From contig NC_060237.1 in NCBI RefSeq assembly GCF_021155775.2, positions 31,049,257 to 31,113,256 of the forward strand: a stretch of DNA of 64,000 nt, given 5' to 3'. The notes under the pieces were generated by a model that was not told the origin of the DNA, searched no databases, and worked only from the letters and a program-made list of their open reading frames with translations. The stretch comes from Neodiprion pinetum. Its lineage: Eukaryota; Arthropoda; Insecta; Hymenoptera; Diprionidae. Positions 1-12,936 of the stretch are shown here, one piece after another; position 1 is the stretch's first letter, and the number at the start of each line of letters is the position of its first letter. Position numbers and translations under genes: made by a program.

Positions 1-3000
1 GAACTGTAGTTACCGCATCGCCTCGTTCCTCTTCCTGCCTATAATAATTACCGCATAATGTGCACATGTGTTTTTTCCTTCGATTTGCGCAAAAACGGGC
101 ATCCAGCTGCAGCTGGTCCACGAGGTTGACCCAATTCTCCTATTACTGTATATTGTATACATACGTTACAGGTACGGGTTCTCGTGCATAATAATACAGA
201 CGGGTCTATTTTCATTCGTTGCCAACATATTCAACACTTTTCGTCCAGATCTCAGGCCAGTTTACATAGCATAGATAGCGAGAAGAATATGATACGTTAG
301 GCTTAAGGTGGGTAGGTGTGTATTGAACGAACGAACGGACGACCGTCACGTGAGCGTATAAGTACGCGAGAATCAAAGTGCGAGGACGGTAATTGTGAGA
401 AATGTGATCGTGAGAGGTCATACAGGTATGCACGGTTTATCCTTTGGAGCGACGATTAACGGCTGAATCTCATATTAATTCCGAATTTCGTTCGATCTCC
501 GACAGTTGCGATGAGAAAAAAAAGTAATATAAACTTGCACACGTTGCTTTTTTATTGGTAAACAACATTCCCAATCCGCTTACCGGTGACCGCGTGTGTC
601 GCTTCGCCTCGCTTCTTTCTTCACGTCACTGATCCGCTCGCTGCTCTCTACTGCCGCTTATCGTTAGTACTTTCGAAGAATGAAAACCTGACAAACCCAC
701 CGCGAATACCGACACGCCATCGTCAGGGGACAAGCTTCGGAACTTGGAACACCGCCGGCGGACGGCTCCGTTGGCAACGTCTTCCTCTTCCTTATTTTTA
801 TCTCGCTCGTAATCGTCGAATTCATTTTTATTTTTAAATTTGCATTTTTTCGCTCACCTTTCTTATGCCGACGATGTAATTCTACTGGTATAGCCTTACA
901 TTTCACTTGCCTTTATTGTTATAGGTATAAGAACGGGTGAAAAAGAAGAATCCTGTAATGCGAATTGAAAGCCGTTTACCCGTACGAAATTTCATTTCTC
1001 TGATATATGAACACGTATATTATTATGTATTGGCGAATCCTTATCACTTGTGACATGGTAAAAAAACAAGAATCGAGAAGAATTACTTGTCGCGCTAAAC
1101 TGACTGTCAGAACAACGGTTGACAATAAAGTTTCGCAATATTGACAGTGGTACTAAAATTCTGAAACACATTTTTCTTACATTTTTGTTCGTACTAATTC
1201 AATATTAGTTTATCGCTATCTTACGCTATCAGAGGGTATGTGAGTAAGTGGGTTGCCATCCAACAGGCGGTTGAGTGAAGAGCTAACGTTCGACTTTAAA
1301 GTCATATAAACTCAGGGCCGTGACGAGGATAGTCACGGACTGGCGCTCTTGGTGCAGCGAACAATGACTTCTGTTCACGTCACGTTGTAGGAATTTATTC
1401 ACTCGCGTGTGAATTTATTGACACGCGGAGACAGAAGAGTCGAGCAATTTTTTTTTCTACTCTGTTAATACTCTGAAATGGTGAAAAATGTACAGCAACA
1501 AATTTGGTATGACTCATAATTATAAGGTATATTTGTATAATAATATTGCACAAGGTGCGGCTGAATTTATGAAGAAAAGAAAAACGTTTGAACAACATTT
1601 TTCCGAGATATTGAAACGTTGAGGCTATAACGTCATCATGGCTGCCATATACAATTGGTGGCACGCTTGCCGTTTTATTCCGGTTGTACGATCATTTTCA
1701 GCTTTCGCCTTTTATCGAGTATTATCTAAGGCAAAACTGTACGATGGCAAGAATAGTTTAATCACGATTCCGTCTTCGACGAAACCTTCGAAACTCTGAA
1801 TTTAGCTCGTAATATTCGCGCGTCTATCTGCACGAGCATTATATCGATAGTTTATTCATAAACTTGAAATTGTCGAGGTACGACGTCGATATTTCTAATA
1901 CGCTTTGCGATATCGAATGCAATGATTACTCACGATTATTCTGTGTACCGCAGGCTATTGATAGATACTTTAAAACGATTACAGGGAATTGCTTTTAAAT
2001 GTCGTAACCCTCGATCGATGTTCCATACACTATAGTATTACTGCGCGTGGATACAGCGACAAGATTCGGCAAAATGTACATATAAGCTGTGATATAATTC
2101 ATTGCGCTGTCAGGGGGTTGGGAGGGGAGAGGGGCAAACGTTGCAGTGAACGTAGCTAATTTCACCGAAATGAGATCTGTATATCTGTTCTTCATGTGAC
2201 GTCAAAACCAGTAGAATTTCCTTTCAAATAATTCACGGTCGCGTGAGATTGCCTGCGGAAGCACTGCAGACGATGATCTAACCAGTTGTTTAAATTTATA
2301 TTTTTTTCAGGCACCAGAGAAGTAGATACAGATGCCTCTTATATTGTATACGTATATGTATCCATTGCCGGCTGTAATTGACACAGTTTTTGTACGAAGT
2401 CAAGGGATCAATATAGTCAGAATTTAACGAGCGGTGAGCTTTCCCCTTTCGACGAGTCGAGCTGCTGACTCTCAAAACTTGCAACACCACTTTGCCTTGA
2501 AAACGTAGCTGAGGGATAGTCATGTTGGAAAAAAATTTCAAGTATTGTAACGATCGACGCAAGCGCGAAATATTATTAAATTGATGGTTTTTTCCCCTGA
2601 CAGTGTAATTAGAACCGTTAATATTTACGCGAGTCGTGCAAAGTTGTCACGATGCGGGTCGATCTGTGTCATATGGCCAGCATTCACGGAATCATCTTTC
2701 AGTCATTCTAGGTCACGCGGGTCTTTCATACGAATAAAGTCATTTTAAACACATGGGCGGAGTCGGTTATCGACTTGTACAAAGTCGATACTGAATCACG
2801 CTGTTTCGGGCAAACTGAAGAATCTGCCAAATTACCTCTTAAATATTGTTTTCCCGATCAAAATTTGACCGTCTAATATTCAACGAAATAACACCGACGA
2901 AATATGCTGTATATAGCCTACGGCGAATTTATAATTCTCCATGAAAATGCACATCTGTGTGAGAACTTGAAAATTTACGAGGCCGAAGTTATAAGTAACG

Positions 3001-3425
3001 TTAACGTATCGAAACGTTGAAACAAATATTACTATTTTGCGTCTTTAGAATACCTGAAGAAGTTGAATTTACAAAAATTGAGGTTGTTGATGCTGTACTA
3101 ACAGTTTACTAAATTTCAAGTAATCTTAAAGTTGCAAAATAACGACTTTTTCCAAAGATGCATCATTGCATCAACGTTACAAACTTCAGCCTGATGAAAA
3201 TTCAACAGCCTGATCGAAGTTCAAGTTCTTTTTTTATCATTGCAACAGCTGAAACTATTTCCGAATAAAATAATCAACTGTCCAAAAGTCACCACGAATC
3301 ATACACATCATCCGATCAGGCGTACTTTCGATTCTCGAATTAAACTACTTCCCCCTTTTTTTTTTGCAGAAATCTTTTCGCGCGATTGACGGAATCGTCG
3401 AATAGGACGAGAAGGCTGGTTGCGG
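1..3425. other. Non-coding flank upstream of the PWWP2-like gene
   Basis: AT-rich sequence with only short reading frames on either strand. None shows a coherent protein composition or a matched pair of splice sites. The longest frames (up to about 90 codons, near 590-900, 1395-1660 and 2300-2560) start at non-ATG codons or translate to AT-driven compositions rich in Ile, Tyr, Ser and Leu. No RNA gene was recognised. It could be intergenic or belong to an intron of a gene outside the window. Confidence 0.5.
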
Positions 3426-3429
3426 AATG

Positions 3430-3658
3430 AAACTAAGGTACCGGAAGCGGATCGCAGCGATTAAAATCGTGACGCGTGGTCGTCGGAACCCACGGGGCCC
3501 CGGTTTCGTCGGCCCTGAACCGTCGCGACGTCTCGCGCATGCGCATAAGAGAGCAGCGATCCAGCTGTGCGTTGAGCAATGGCGGCTTCCCCTCGCCCCG
3601 CGGCGGGCAGCTCGCACGTCAGTCCGACAGACCCGAGTAATAATTCTCACGAACCAAT
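3430..3658 (+). promoter_or_regulatory. GC-rich promoter / 5' UTR of the PWWP2-like gene
   Basis: A sharp rise in GC content just ahead of the start codon. It contains the perfect palindrome GCGCATGCGC at 3535-3544, the consensus of NRF-1-type factors (Ewg in flies). Two ATGGCGG cores resembling YY1/Pho sites lie at about 3579 and at the start codon itself. No TATA box is evident, which fits a broadly expressed gene. The factor assignments are inferred from motif identity only. Confidence 0.5.
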
Positions 3659-3810
3659 ATGGCGGACTCGGGAGCCCCGACCGAGCTGGGTCTCGTTAAA
3701 GGTGAAAAAATCCTCGTGAGCGTGGAATCAATGCTGCCAGACATCGTTGTCGTGTCGTTTGAACACGGGACTAAATTGTTTCAAGGGGCGCTGCTCGACG
3801 CTACGAAAAG
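3659..3810 (+). CDS. PWWP2A/B-like protein, coding exon 1 (residues 1-50 and two bases of codon 51)
   Basis: First coding exon of a gene spanning 3659-13314. The start ATG lies in CAATATGGCGGA, and the exon ends at the strong donor AAAAG|GTAAGA in phase 2. The peptide starts MADSGAPTELGLVKGEKILV and continues with a block around VVVSFEHGTKLFQGALLDATK. As I recall it, this block corresponds to the conserved N-terminal box of vertebrate PWWP2A and PWWP2B, where a strand-rich segment ends in a 'GxLLDxTK' motif. The whole predicted protein is 778 residues, close to the roughly 750 of human PWWP2A. In vertebrates these proteins bind H2A.Z nucleosomes and H3K36-methylated chromatin and recruit an MTA-HDAC-RBBP subcomplex of NuRD. 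That role is family knowledge, not read from this sequence. Confidence 0.9.
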
Positions 3811-6800
3811 GTAAGAAGGCACCCCGCATTTACACACACCTTTCCTATATACGTATATCAAAACGCACGCCCCTTTAAACTCGCTCGCTGGCTTTCGTAG
3901 ATCAGGCGAAACGGCGATCTGTCGTCGCCGATATCTCGTTCTATGTTTCGCCCGCGAAGACGGTAATAGCCGCCTTTGAAACCACCTAATTTTACGCTGC
4001 AGAAACCTAACGTCGCCTCGTCCTTCCGTCGACCGTTCAAGACCGTTTGCCTCGTCACGTTTTTCGCTCCTTACGAAGATCCCTCGATTCTTCCTCGTCT
4101 CCCGGGTTTTTTGGGGTGATATATTTCCGGACTATCCTTCGTTGACGTCGCTCTCTTTACTCGCCTAATTCTACGTCTCTGTGTTGGATGCAAAAAGTAT
4201 AAACCAGCAGCGGGTAGACTCTCTGTACTCCTTCGAATTTCGCAACACTTTTTTCTCGTGCGACGACGTGACTCAAGGTTTCGGTTTCGAAAACTTATGC
4301 TCGCAACTTCTTCGTCGGACGAATTGCGTCCGGTCCATGTTTGGCTGTTCAAATTCTCAAATAGTCACCGAAGGAACCCCGCCTTTTTTCGGTAGGTGAT
4401 AAGGAAAGAGAGAAAGAAAGAAAGAGGGAGAAAGAGAGCCGTCGTTTCGTAGCAGCCTTGCCTGCATCCTCGTCCTGCATCCTCGTCGTCCTGAATCCTG
4501 CAACGAAGGGGTTTTTTTCTGCCGGACGCGTACGTAACCTGCGACGTAAGGAAAGCATCTTCATTGTTTCGTAACCCCGTTTCCGATCGGTCAGTCGTCT
4601 CGAACTGGAAACAGGCTTCAAAGCCTTCGACTGTGCGAGCGACCGATTCCCTTCAACCCCCCCGAGAGTGCCGTTAAATTCTCGCACACATTCTCTCTCA
4701 CGATTCTCTGTGCCTGCATAGTCTGCACACAAAGTCTCTTCTTGATTCATCGAGGCCCCACTTTTCCCCTCATTCCTTATTTCACCCCGATAGCATTTCG
4801 ATATCCGCGTTGCAAAACAGATAGTTCTGACGTATATTCATACAGAGCACGGCGTGCACGCTGAGTTTTAAAAATCAACTATGTATGCTGTTTTGCCGAT
4901 TATCATCCCGAGATTACAAGTTCAAACGCTGATAAGCTGTGCACTTGGCGAGTACCTGCAATGTGATGCAACTTCTTGGATCGTAGACGTTTGCAAGGAC
5001 GGTCAATTTCCTTCGTACGAATTCTCCGGGAAGCGACGGCGCGCCACGTTGTCCTCTTCGTTGTTCGTAATGATTCAACACTCATCGAACGCGGTCGGCA
5101 CGAGTCGCTCTTTGTTAATTTTTCTCTTGGTTCGCTTGGTCATTTCTACATCTAGTAATTCCGGTCCATAGCCATCCCGCCTTGCGAATAGCGTGCAATA
5201 TATTCGTATATCTGTTGCTAAACACACTTATCGCGAAGCGGAAAACGAACGATTCCTAAAATACATGTGTATACACACACATGATCGTGTATGCATATTC
5301 GTGTACATTTCGTAGATTGTTCGCCACTATACTCCAAAGAATGCTAATTAATTCGACACTGCTGGTTCATTATACCGACGTATTACACACATCGAGACTC
5401 GCAAGTTTCGAATGTTTTTCATATTACTGACGCAAATCGGGAACACTATTGCGTTCACGTATCATATTTATCATCAATATCGTGTGCATTGATTATTGTA
5501 CCTTGCGAGACGATAAGGACGTTAATATAAGGTGCGGTATACAAAGGACAGCTGCGATCGAATAATACGTCGTCGAGGCTCTGAAAAGCCGTCGGGATGA
5601 TCATAATATTGCGTCGTAAAATTAGAGTCTTCTTTGTCTAATTTGTCTCGGAAACAAACATGAACGGTTCTATTGACATTTATAGCTATACACGTACTTG
5701 GACGAATACAATATATAGTTGAAGAAAATGTTGAGAAGTCGAGCGTGTGAGTAACGAGCGCTGCGCGGTGTCGCCGCCTCGCAGCGACGGATTGCTTCCG
5801 ATATGCACACGCTAGCCACAACAAGTGACGACGGGTCATCGCTCGCCCGAAACTTATTCTACCTTTGCACCCTACAGACCTCGTGTCTTTCGCTAAAGAA
5901 GAAGGGTAACCCGGAGGGTTGCACGAGGCTGAAGCTAGCAGCCGAAATTAGCAGTCAAACGTTTTAGTGTTCATTCCGATAAGGTAATGAAGTCGAAAAA
6001 TGTAAATTTTGTGAAGTAAGTATCTTGAACCTGCGAAGATTTTATAGAATTATGAGGTTAAAAATGAACTGCTTTTTTTTTATATTTCCAAGAAGTTTAA
6101 CAAGTTGACATATTCGTTGCAATTTGCAATATTCATGTAAGGAGTAGGGGTTATACGGTGTTGGTATGATATTGTAAAAAATTAACGTTGCAATATCAAA
6201 ATATGAAAGTGCTGTGAAATTTTAATCGCTGTTCGTATAATCATGCAAATCGCACACATGCCTCTTGCCAGCCAAAATATATTACATATACGTCGAGTGT
6301 CAGTAAAATATTTTCCACCACTCAAATGCTTATAACTCATATTGCAATTCAATGCCATGGATATTATGCATAATTCTAATTGTAAGACTGATGCGTCACA
6401 CTTCTTTCTATTTCCGAATGGAAACAACTGACCTTTAATCGTTTGGATTCCATGCGTCATGAAAATATAATATTTATTTACTAGAAACTCTGGATCTACT
6501 TGCGCCGTGGATAATGAATTATATGTTTACGCCCCGAGTAGTCGAGTTATTCCTGGAAGCCTAATAGAGCCGAATGTCATCGATCTTCGATAACGGGGGA
6601 AAGTCGAAACGAAACCCGAATCTACTCGTTACAGTATATTCTATACTTGGATTCAAAACAATTTCAGGTAACGGGCAAACGATTCATTTTCTCGAATAGT
6701 ATTAGCAAGAAAAATAAAAGGAACTTCAATACAGCAGCCTATTCGCATCAGCTCCTAAGGTTTCGGGAGTATAAATTCTGTGTGCATACTCCGCGTCGTT

Positions 6801-9800
6801 CCTCTTTCTCCTTTCCGCAGAACAGGGCCGCGTGAATGATGATGATGTACAGCAGGATGCGGGTGCAGGCCTTGTGCCTGCGATGCAACGTGCAGGCAGG
6901 CAAGGAGGCAGCACCACCAGCAGAACTTGGTTCTGGGACGTGATTAATGGCCGCGCAGATGTATCACGGCTCATTGGAACCGCATCCGCGCTAAGGATAC
7001 CTTCGAGAATTGCTCTCGTATCCACCGTGCCTTGTGAATAATATTCCGTTTGCAGCACGTATTATACCTACCTATCATCGAAATGTCAAGGTTGAATGAT
7101 ATTCGTCCCATGTAGCCAAGGGTCGAAGGAATTGGAAAGAATAGCCGCGAAACTGTCGTTCACATCCGGATCGGGTGTTTTTCGTCTCATCGTTGCAAAA
7201 TTTTTGCCAATCTCTGAGGCATACGTTGTACGCCTCGTATTGGCTGCGCGGGGGCGAAGGTGACGAAGGGGGGGGGGGGGGGGACATCTGATCGGCGAAT
7301 TCATTTGCAATCTAAATTCGTTCAATTAACGACCTGCCCGCGGATGAGACGCAGCAAGATGGCCGACCGAAATGGTTAGGAAATAAACGGGGGTCGCCTG
7401 GCTCGCCTTGTGCCGCCCCCCCTCTGCCCGTCCGTCTGTTTCTGCCTACTTTAGTTGATTGCCAGGTAGGGCTCCGAATGCCATCGCGTAGAGTCACCCC
7501 AAATATGGTCAAAGACGCCTAACCCTAACCTTTTTTCATCCGGTTTTCTCTTCAGTCGGATGACTCACTCGAATCGTCAGGTTTTATCATCCGGAATTAT
7601 TCGCCAACTGGCTTATCCTGTAGAGAAGTCTAGCTATTCAAGTTATTTTTTACGATCCTCCCAAACTCGTTCTGGGATAATTAAGGCGGATGGATAATTA
7701 AGGCGGATATTATCATTTTCGTATACCGATTCACGATTATGTGCCCATAGATATACGTATTATCACGTAGAATTGAAAATTCGGATCCAACTATTATATA
7801 CGATTTTGGATAACGTCGTGTGGTGAAGAAATAGGGACAACCTTGATCCTTGAAGCGACCATATTTAAGCAAATTTTAACCGTATCGTAATTCATGATCA
7901 CCTGTTTCCGGAATTATTTCTTCCGCCTCCATTAGATTATACGAAAGAACGCGCGTGTACTGTCACCGAGGACTAAGCAATAGTGTGAAATGACATAACT
8001 TTTTTTTCTTCCGAGTTTCTTTAGTTATGAAATACTGCAGTTGATACGTACATAAGTATATCGGTCTGAGATAAATCCTCGGCGCCGCACATCATAATAT
8101 ATATATATATATATACGTGTATGTATATATTTCTGGCATGGAGAAACAGCTTGAAAATAACGCGTGCACCAAGTTCCAGTTATTATTATTACTGTTATTT
8201 TTTTTCCTACCGCGATAACAAGCCAACCGGCAGCGCTACGCTAGACCATTCACACAAAAGTTGGTCAAGTTTCCTGATATACGTGCGAGGCACTAGAATT
8301 TTTTAATAAACTATGCCACTGTATTCTATAATAAGCTCATTCAATTCCTTCTTCATCCGTGTGTTCCAGGTTCATTCAGTTGGGTTGAATGGATGATTGG
8401 CTCTCGATGACTCGTCGACGATACTGCAGAAATAAATTCAATTCGAGAATTAATGCAGAGATCGTTATATTTATTCGGTACCTACTGTAAAAATAACCAA
8501 AAATCCACAATACTGAAATATGAAACTGCAGTTGTTGCTCATTGTTCACACCGTTGTGCTACGATAAAGCGTATGAACTGTATACATTCTCGTTATGCTT
8601 GTACCGAATTGCCAGAGAAAGCAAATCCAATCTCAAACAGTCGCTCTCTGTTCGTTTCTAGATAGATGTAAAAGAGATATCAGATTTTTTCCGTTTATTT
8701 CAAAATCCGATATACTTAATCAGTCAACGTTCTTAACCTTTTTTTTATTTTTTTTCTTTGTCAAGTAACGGTATAAAGGCACTTCGACTCTCGGATTCCG
8801 CGTTTAGTGTGACGATGCCGAACGAATGCAGTTTTTAAAATCGGCGCCGTTACGCTTTGATCTTATCCACTCGATTTCCTTCTTTATCGAAGCCTTTCAT
8901 CGATGAGCCATCCACACAACGTGTAACCTACACTGTCAAGCAAAACCGTTGCATTCGTCATCAATTCGATATTGATCTATGCTGTCTCCGCTTCAACGAC
9001 GTACCTACATAGGTGCACACAGTCAGGGTATGCACACATGCAAATTAACACCCGTCTTCGTCGTATTACCTGGATGTATCTATCCTGCACACATACGTTA
9101 CATATAACGCGCGTGCGCAACATCAATGCCGTCAGGCACATCAGGCAATGGCCATTGCTCTATCGAGTTGGAATTATTTGTCCATTTCCCCCCGTTTCGC
9201 TACACGTCGTTAACCTACCATTCACACAGCTCGGCTTGTTCAGATATTTTCGTTTATTGATCGTCGGTCGTCGGATCGCTACACGCTCATTACCGATAAT
9301 CGTCGAGTGGCCTGCTCTTATGTAGGCTTAGGCTCTTTGTTTCTTCGCTTAATTCTCTTCCCTCTTTTCTCCCTTCGGACTCTACGCACGCAGGCTGTGC
9401 CTCACCTGTCGTCCGTCCGTCGTTCCGCGATCGTCACCCAACGTCGTCGGACTTGCGTGCCTTCACGTCTCGTCCCAGCGCCTTCCTCTGCTCTTTTATC
9501 TCCTCCGTATACACGTCTCGTGTTTACCCAGCCGTTCGTTCCGTTTCGATGCACCGAAACCAGATATATCAATCCGCTGCATTAGACGGTGCTGCTGCTG
9601 CGTAGCACCGATGCTTTGTCCCGATCCTGATGATCGTACGAACGTCGATTTGTAGGATCATGTCGGAGAACGCAGATCGCAGTCGGCAGTAGTCGAGAAA
9701 TATCAAATACTTTTCTCGATCGTCGAATGCTTGTCCCTTGAATCGATACGTACATTAGGTGAGAACGGTGAACACCTCATGCGACCTGTCTACGTCTTAC

Positions 9801-10136
9801 TTGGTTCTATTTTTATTTCAAGAAATTTGTGCTTATCGAGTCCGCCGTTTGGCATTCCGCTATATTGTCACATATTTCTAGTTTTTTGACTGTTCATCGA
9901 GACCGAAGAGAAACTGACATTGCATGATCGAAGTTTGATCGATTTTTAACGACTAGTTCGTGCAGAGTTTCTAAAATGAATATTTTAGTCGCAGGTATAC
10001 TCGTGGAAAGAGAAAAGCAAAAAGAGCCCCTGAATCTTATCTGTAAAAGATACTAAGGAATTGAATTTTTGTTAATGATTTTAAAATTCCAATTTCAAAG
10101 ACTAATTACACACAATATCCGGGGACGTTGTTGCAG
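3811..10136 (+). other. Intron 1 of the PWWP2-like gene
   Basis: A 6.3 kb GT-AG intron (GTAAGA to TTGCAG). It contains simple repeats: a GAAA/GAGA-rich stretch near 4400-4440, a run of 16 G at 7268-7283, and (AT)n at 8097-8115. It also has GC-richer patches at 6830-7500 and 9340-9600. Frames in these patches, such as a 110-codon minus-strand frame at 6726-7058, lack supporting splice sites or recognisable domains. No nested gene or RNA was identified. Length and position are typical of a regulatory first intron. Confidence 0.7.
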
Positions 10137-11429
10137 AGGATTGCCATGCGGCGTTCAACTTCCGGAAGCAGTCCCCGGCGGGGATGGAGACAAGTTCGCA
10201 TCGATCGGAGCAAGGTTCAGTTACTTCCAAGAGAAACGTGCCGCGTTGCAGGTTAACACGCCGGCGAAGATTGACCTTCGTAGGAACATAAATCCACCGG
10301 CGCGTTACAAAAATGCCCGGCCGACGGTGCGTCTCAGGCCGCGACAGGTTCTCTGCAGCAAGTGCAGGTCGATATGTAACGAGAACAGCGAAAACGTTGA
10401 CGTTAGCAGGAAGCGGAAACTCGCGGAGGAAACTACGCCGACGAGACGGAGCGACAGGAGTCGATGTCAGCCGACGACGGCGAAGGGTCAGCGGAATCTC
10501 TTCGCCGAGAACCAGACGGAAAACACCGGACCGTCGCCTGCCCAGCCTTCAAAGACACCGGGGCTGCAGTGCGGCACTGATTCCGGTAAGATGAATCCCT
10601 CCCTGATACCGAAACTCTCGAGGCTCCGTCCCAACGAGATAAACGAGGCCACTCAGGCCGGCGGCGGCGACAAGGGGAAACAGCAGCCGCAGATTTCCGG
10701 TGGCTCGGGGTCCTCCTCGTCCTCCTACTGGTCCAAGGACGAAGAGGACTCGCCTGGAAAACCGGAGGACGGTAGGGACGAGGCTGGTAAACGGAATCGG
10801 TCATCCGAATTCGTCGGGAATCCATCGACCGCGTATTCCGCACGGCCGAGGCGCCTCAGCAGCTCCTCGGTTGAGAGCGCGAAGGTACCTGACGAGGAGG
10901 ACAAGAAGACCCTGGCCGCCGCCGACTCGACGATGAGGCTGCGAACCGGCGGCGGTGGACGGGTATCGAGGAAGAAGAGGTCCGTCGGTTCGATGGAGGA
11001 CCTCTGGGACGAGTCGGTGTTCGAGGACCCGAGCAGGACGGCGCGGACGACGCCGGTTATCAAGATATCTTTCGGCACGCAGGGCGAGGGGACGGTGATG
11101 AAGATACCCGCGAAGATACAATGCAGCCCCTTCGACAGGGATGGCGAAACCGACACCGAGGACACCCAGGACGCCGGCGTTGAGTTGCACGAGCGCGATC
11201 CTCTCGAACTCCTCGAGCAGACTCCGATCGTCGACTTGACGCAGCTCGACGAGAACGAGGAGGAGCTACGCCACGAGGCTCAACTTCAGCAGCAGCTCGG
11301 CCTCGGAGGTGGAAAGGACGCCAGTGCAAAGGCGGCCAAGCGGGCGCTCAAGAAGGCCAAGAAGGAGGCCAGGAGGAAGATGCTCGGTGGTGTTTCTCCG
11401 GCCAGATCACCCTGCAACGGATCCCCAAG
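10137..11429 (+). CDS. PWWP2A/B-like protein, coding exon 2 (codon 51 to two bases of codon 482)
   Basis: Large central exon. The acceptor TTGTTGCAG and the first base A complete the AG left by exon 1 to give AGA (Arg51), so the phase matches. The exon ends CCCCAAG|GTGAGG, again leaving AG. A conserved block near residues 115-131 reads VRLRPRQVLCSKC followed by another Cys (Cys124, Cys127 and Cys131, a C-x2-C-x3-C pattern), which recalls the conserved internal box of PWWP2 proteins and may bind metal. The rest is low-complexity and probably disordered, with Ser/Lys/Arg/Glu-rich stretches, clusters of basic residues such as KAAKRALKKAKKEARRK near the end, and acidic patches. Antisense frames across this GC-rich exon are shadows. 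Confidence 0.9.
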
Positions 11430-12097
11430 GTGAGGTACTTGCCACGCTGATTGACGATTTTTATTTCTAGAAGCCAGTCGTCGCGAGAACGAGGACTGCT
11501 TCATTCCTTTACCTTCTTCTTCGTCATTTTTTCTTCTCGACTCACAGCATGTGTATTCCGAAAAGCAGATCAATTGTTTCGCTGTACACTGTTGTAGCTG
11601 CGTTCGGTATTTACATTTGATTCCTCGATTGTTTGGAAACGCGTTGCGATAAGTGAGAAGAAACGTCGCGTTTCGAGGTAATCGAGGAATCAGATGTTAA
11701 CGACGACTGTAGTGTCTTACTCTGCGTACGACACGTCTACGATAACTGCAGCGTTCCAGTTCGGTTAGAGTATCGACCGTAAATGGCGAACAGGTGTCTT
11801 CTCATTAAGCAAGCTTGTCTCTGATTAAACTGCGGAATTGTTTTGGTCTCGTATATACATATATATATACACAGTATATACAACGTACTGATACCCACGT
11901 CGCTGCAGTTGTGTAATCATACGGTCTGTGAGAAGTTGATCTTGCTGCGTTTTATTCAACGACGTTATATCCGAACATTATATCAGTCGAGGAATATCGG
12001 TAGAAGATACGGAGTATTCAAATTGACCTTGTTCCATCCCTCACCGAAATCTGGAACAAATTATTGACGCATAAATATGGATTCGGATGATTGTCAG

Positions 12098-12707
12098 GTA
12101 CAACCCGACGTCGGATGCGCTCTCGTACCACCGTCGGAGGCACAAGGTAAAGCACAAGAAGAAGCACAAGGAGGAGCGAAAGCACAAGGGAGGTCAGGGT
12201 CAGAATGGCACGGTAGTCCAGCAGGAACAGCAGGAGGATGACGTCGTCGTCGGTGGAGGTGGAGGAGGAGGAGGAGGAGGAGGAGGAGGAGGAGGAGGAG
12301 GAGGAGGAGGAGGAGGAGGAGGAGGAACGGTCGGGGATCAACAGCAAAAATGGAACGTACTTCCAGGGGATTCTTACACGGCCATAAAGGAGCAGTGTCT
12401 GAAACAGAAGCTTTCGATATCGCTCAAGAGGCTGAACACGAACGCGTACGCGAGGTGCGATTACCCGGTAAGCAACGCGTCCTCCGGGTGCAAGAGTCCG
12501 GGCGCCAGTAGCGACGAACTTAGCGAACAGGAACCGGAAGTCGACGCTGGCGAAACGGCCCCGGATTTTCCGCCCCCGGCGCATCCGCTCGTGATGCGAC
12601 TCGCCGCCACCCCCGTAGCCCACTGCCTGACGGCCACCGGGAGGCGGATGGACGTGGGCGACGTCGTCTGGGGAAAGATTCACGGGTTTCCATGGTGGCC
12701 TGGAAAG
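12098..12707 (+). CDS. PWWP2A/B-like protein, coding exon 3 (codon 482 to 685), start of PWWP domain
   Basis: The acceptor GATTGTCAG and the first base G complete AGG (Arg482). The exon opens with a His/Lys/Arg-rich stretch (YHRRRHKVKHKKKHKEERK, roughly residues 495-513) likely to act in nuclear localisation or nucleic-acid contact. It then runs through a 25-glycine tract (residues 534-558) coded by a (GGA)n repeat. The PWWP domain begins near residue 666 with MDVGDVVWGKIHGFPWWPGK, and the PWWP signature itself occupies residues 680-683. The exon ends at AAG|GTGAGG in phase 0, before an intron of only 94 bases. The split inside the PWWP domain just after the signature is supported by the seamless continuation in the next exon. 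Confidence 0.92.
12252..12326 (+). repeat. Coding (GGA)n microsatellite encoding 25 Gly
   Basis: Seventy-five bases with almost every codon GGA (two GGT near the start), in frame within exon 3 of the PWWP2-like gene. The antisense strand reads as a Ser run, which produces a 246-codon minus-strand frame (12018-12758) that is an artefact. The tract separates the basic region from the PWWP domain, so it is probably a flexible and length-variable linker. Confidence 0.9.
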
Positions 12708-12801
12708 GTGAGGATTACTATACCGTTGTAGTCCTCGATCACTGATGCTTCGAACCATTTATGTGACTGTGACAAATAAACGATTACCTTGTACGTTTAA
12801 G

Positions 12802-12936
12802 GTGCTGAGCATCACCGTGTCGTGCAAGGAAGACGGCACCTCGTCCGGACCCCAGGCTCATGTCGCCTGGTACGGATCGTCGACGAGCTCTCTCATGTCT
12901 TGCGATCAGCTGAGTCCGTTCCTCGAAACCTTCAAG
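12802..12936 (+). CDS. PWWP2A/B-like protein, coding exon 4 (residues 686-730), rest of PWWP domain
   Basis: Exactly 45 codons between acceptor ACGTTTAAG and donor TTCAAG|GTACGT, phase 0 on both sides. The peptide begins VLSITVSCKEDG and contains HVAWYGSSTSSLMSCDQLSP, followed by FLETFK. This matches the second half of the PWWP2A/B PWWP domain as I recall it ('K.L.ITVSRK', 'ARISWFGSPTTSFL', 'QLSPFLENF'), including the W-x-G turn and the LSPFLE helix. It is the strongest evidence that this is the PWWP2 subfamily and not another PWWP protein such as NSD, BRPF or HDGF. Confidence 0.93.

Noticed and set aside
6726..7058. A 110-codon minus-strand frame in PWWP2 intron 1
   Set aside because: There is no splice context or conserved motif, and an overlapping plus frame is also open.
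7518..7532. Telomere-like CCTAACCCTAACC
   Set aside because: There are only two units, inside an intron. Insect telomeric arrays need many CCTAA copies.
10433..11573. Several minus-strand and alternative plus-strand frames of 80-146 codons
   Set aside because: They are shadows of the GC-rich PWWP2-like exon 2, which has matched splice phases and conserved motifs.
12018..12758. A 246-codon minus-strand frame with a long Ser run
   Set aside because: It is antisense to exon 3 of the PWWP2-like gene, and the Ser run is the reverse of the (GGA)n tract.
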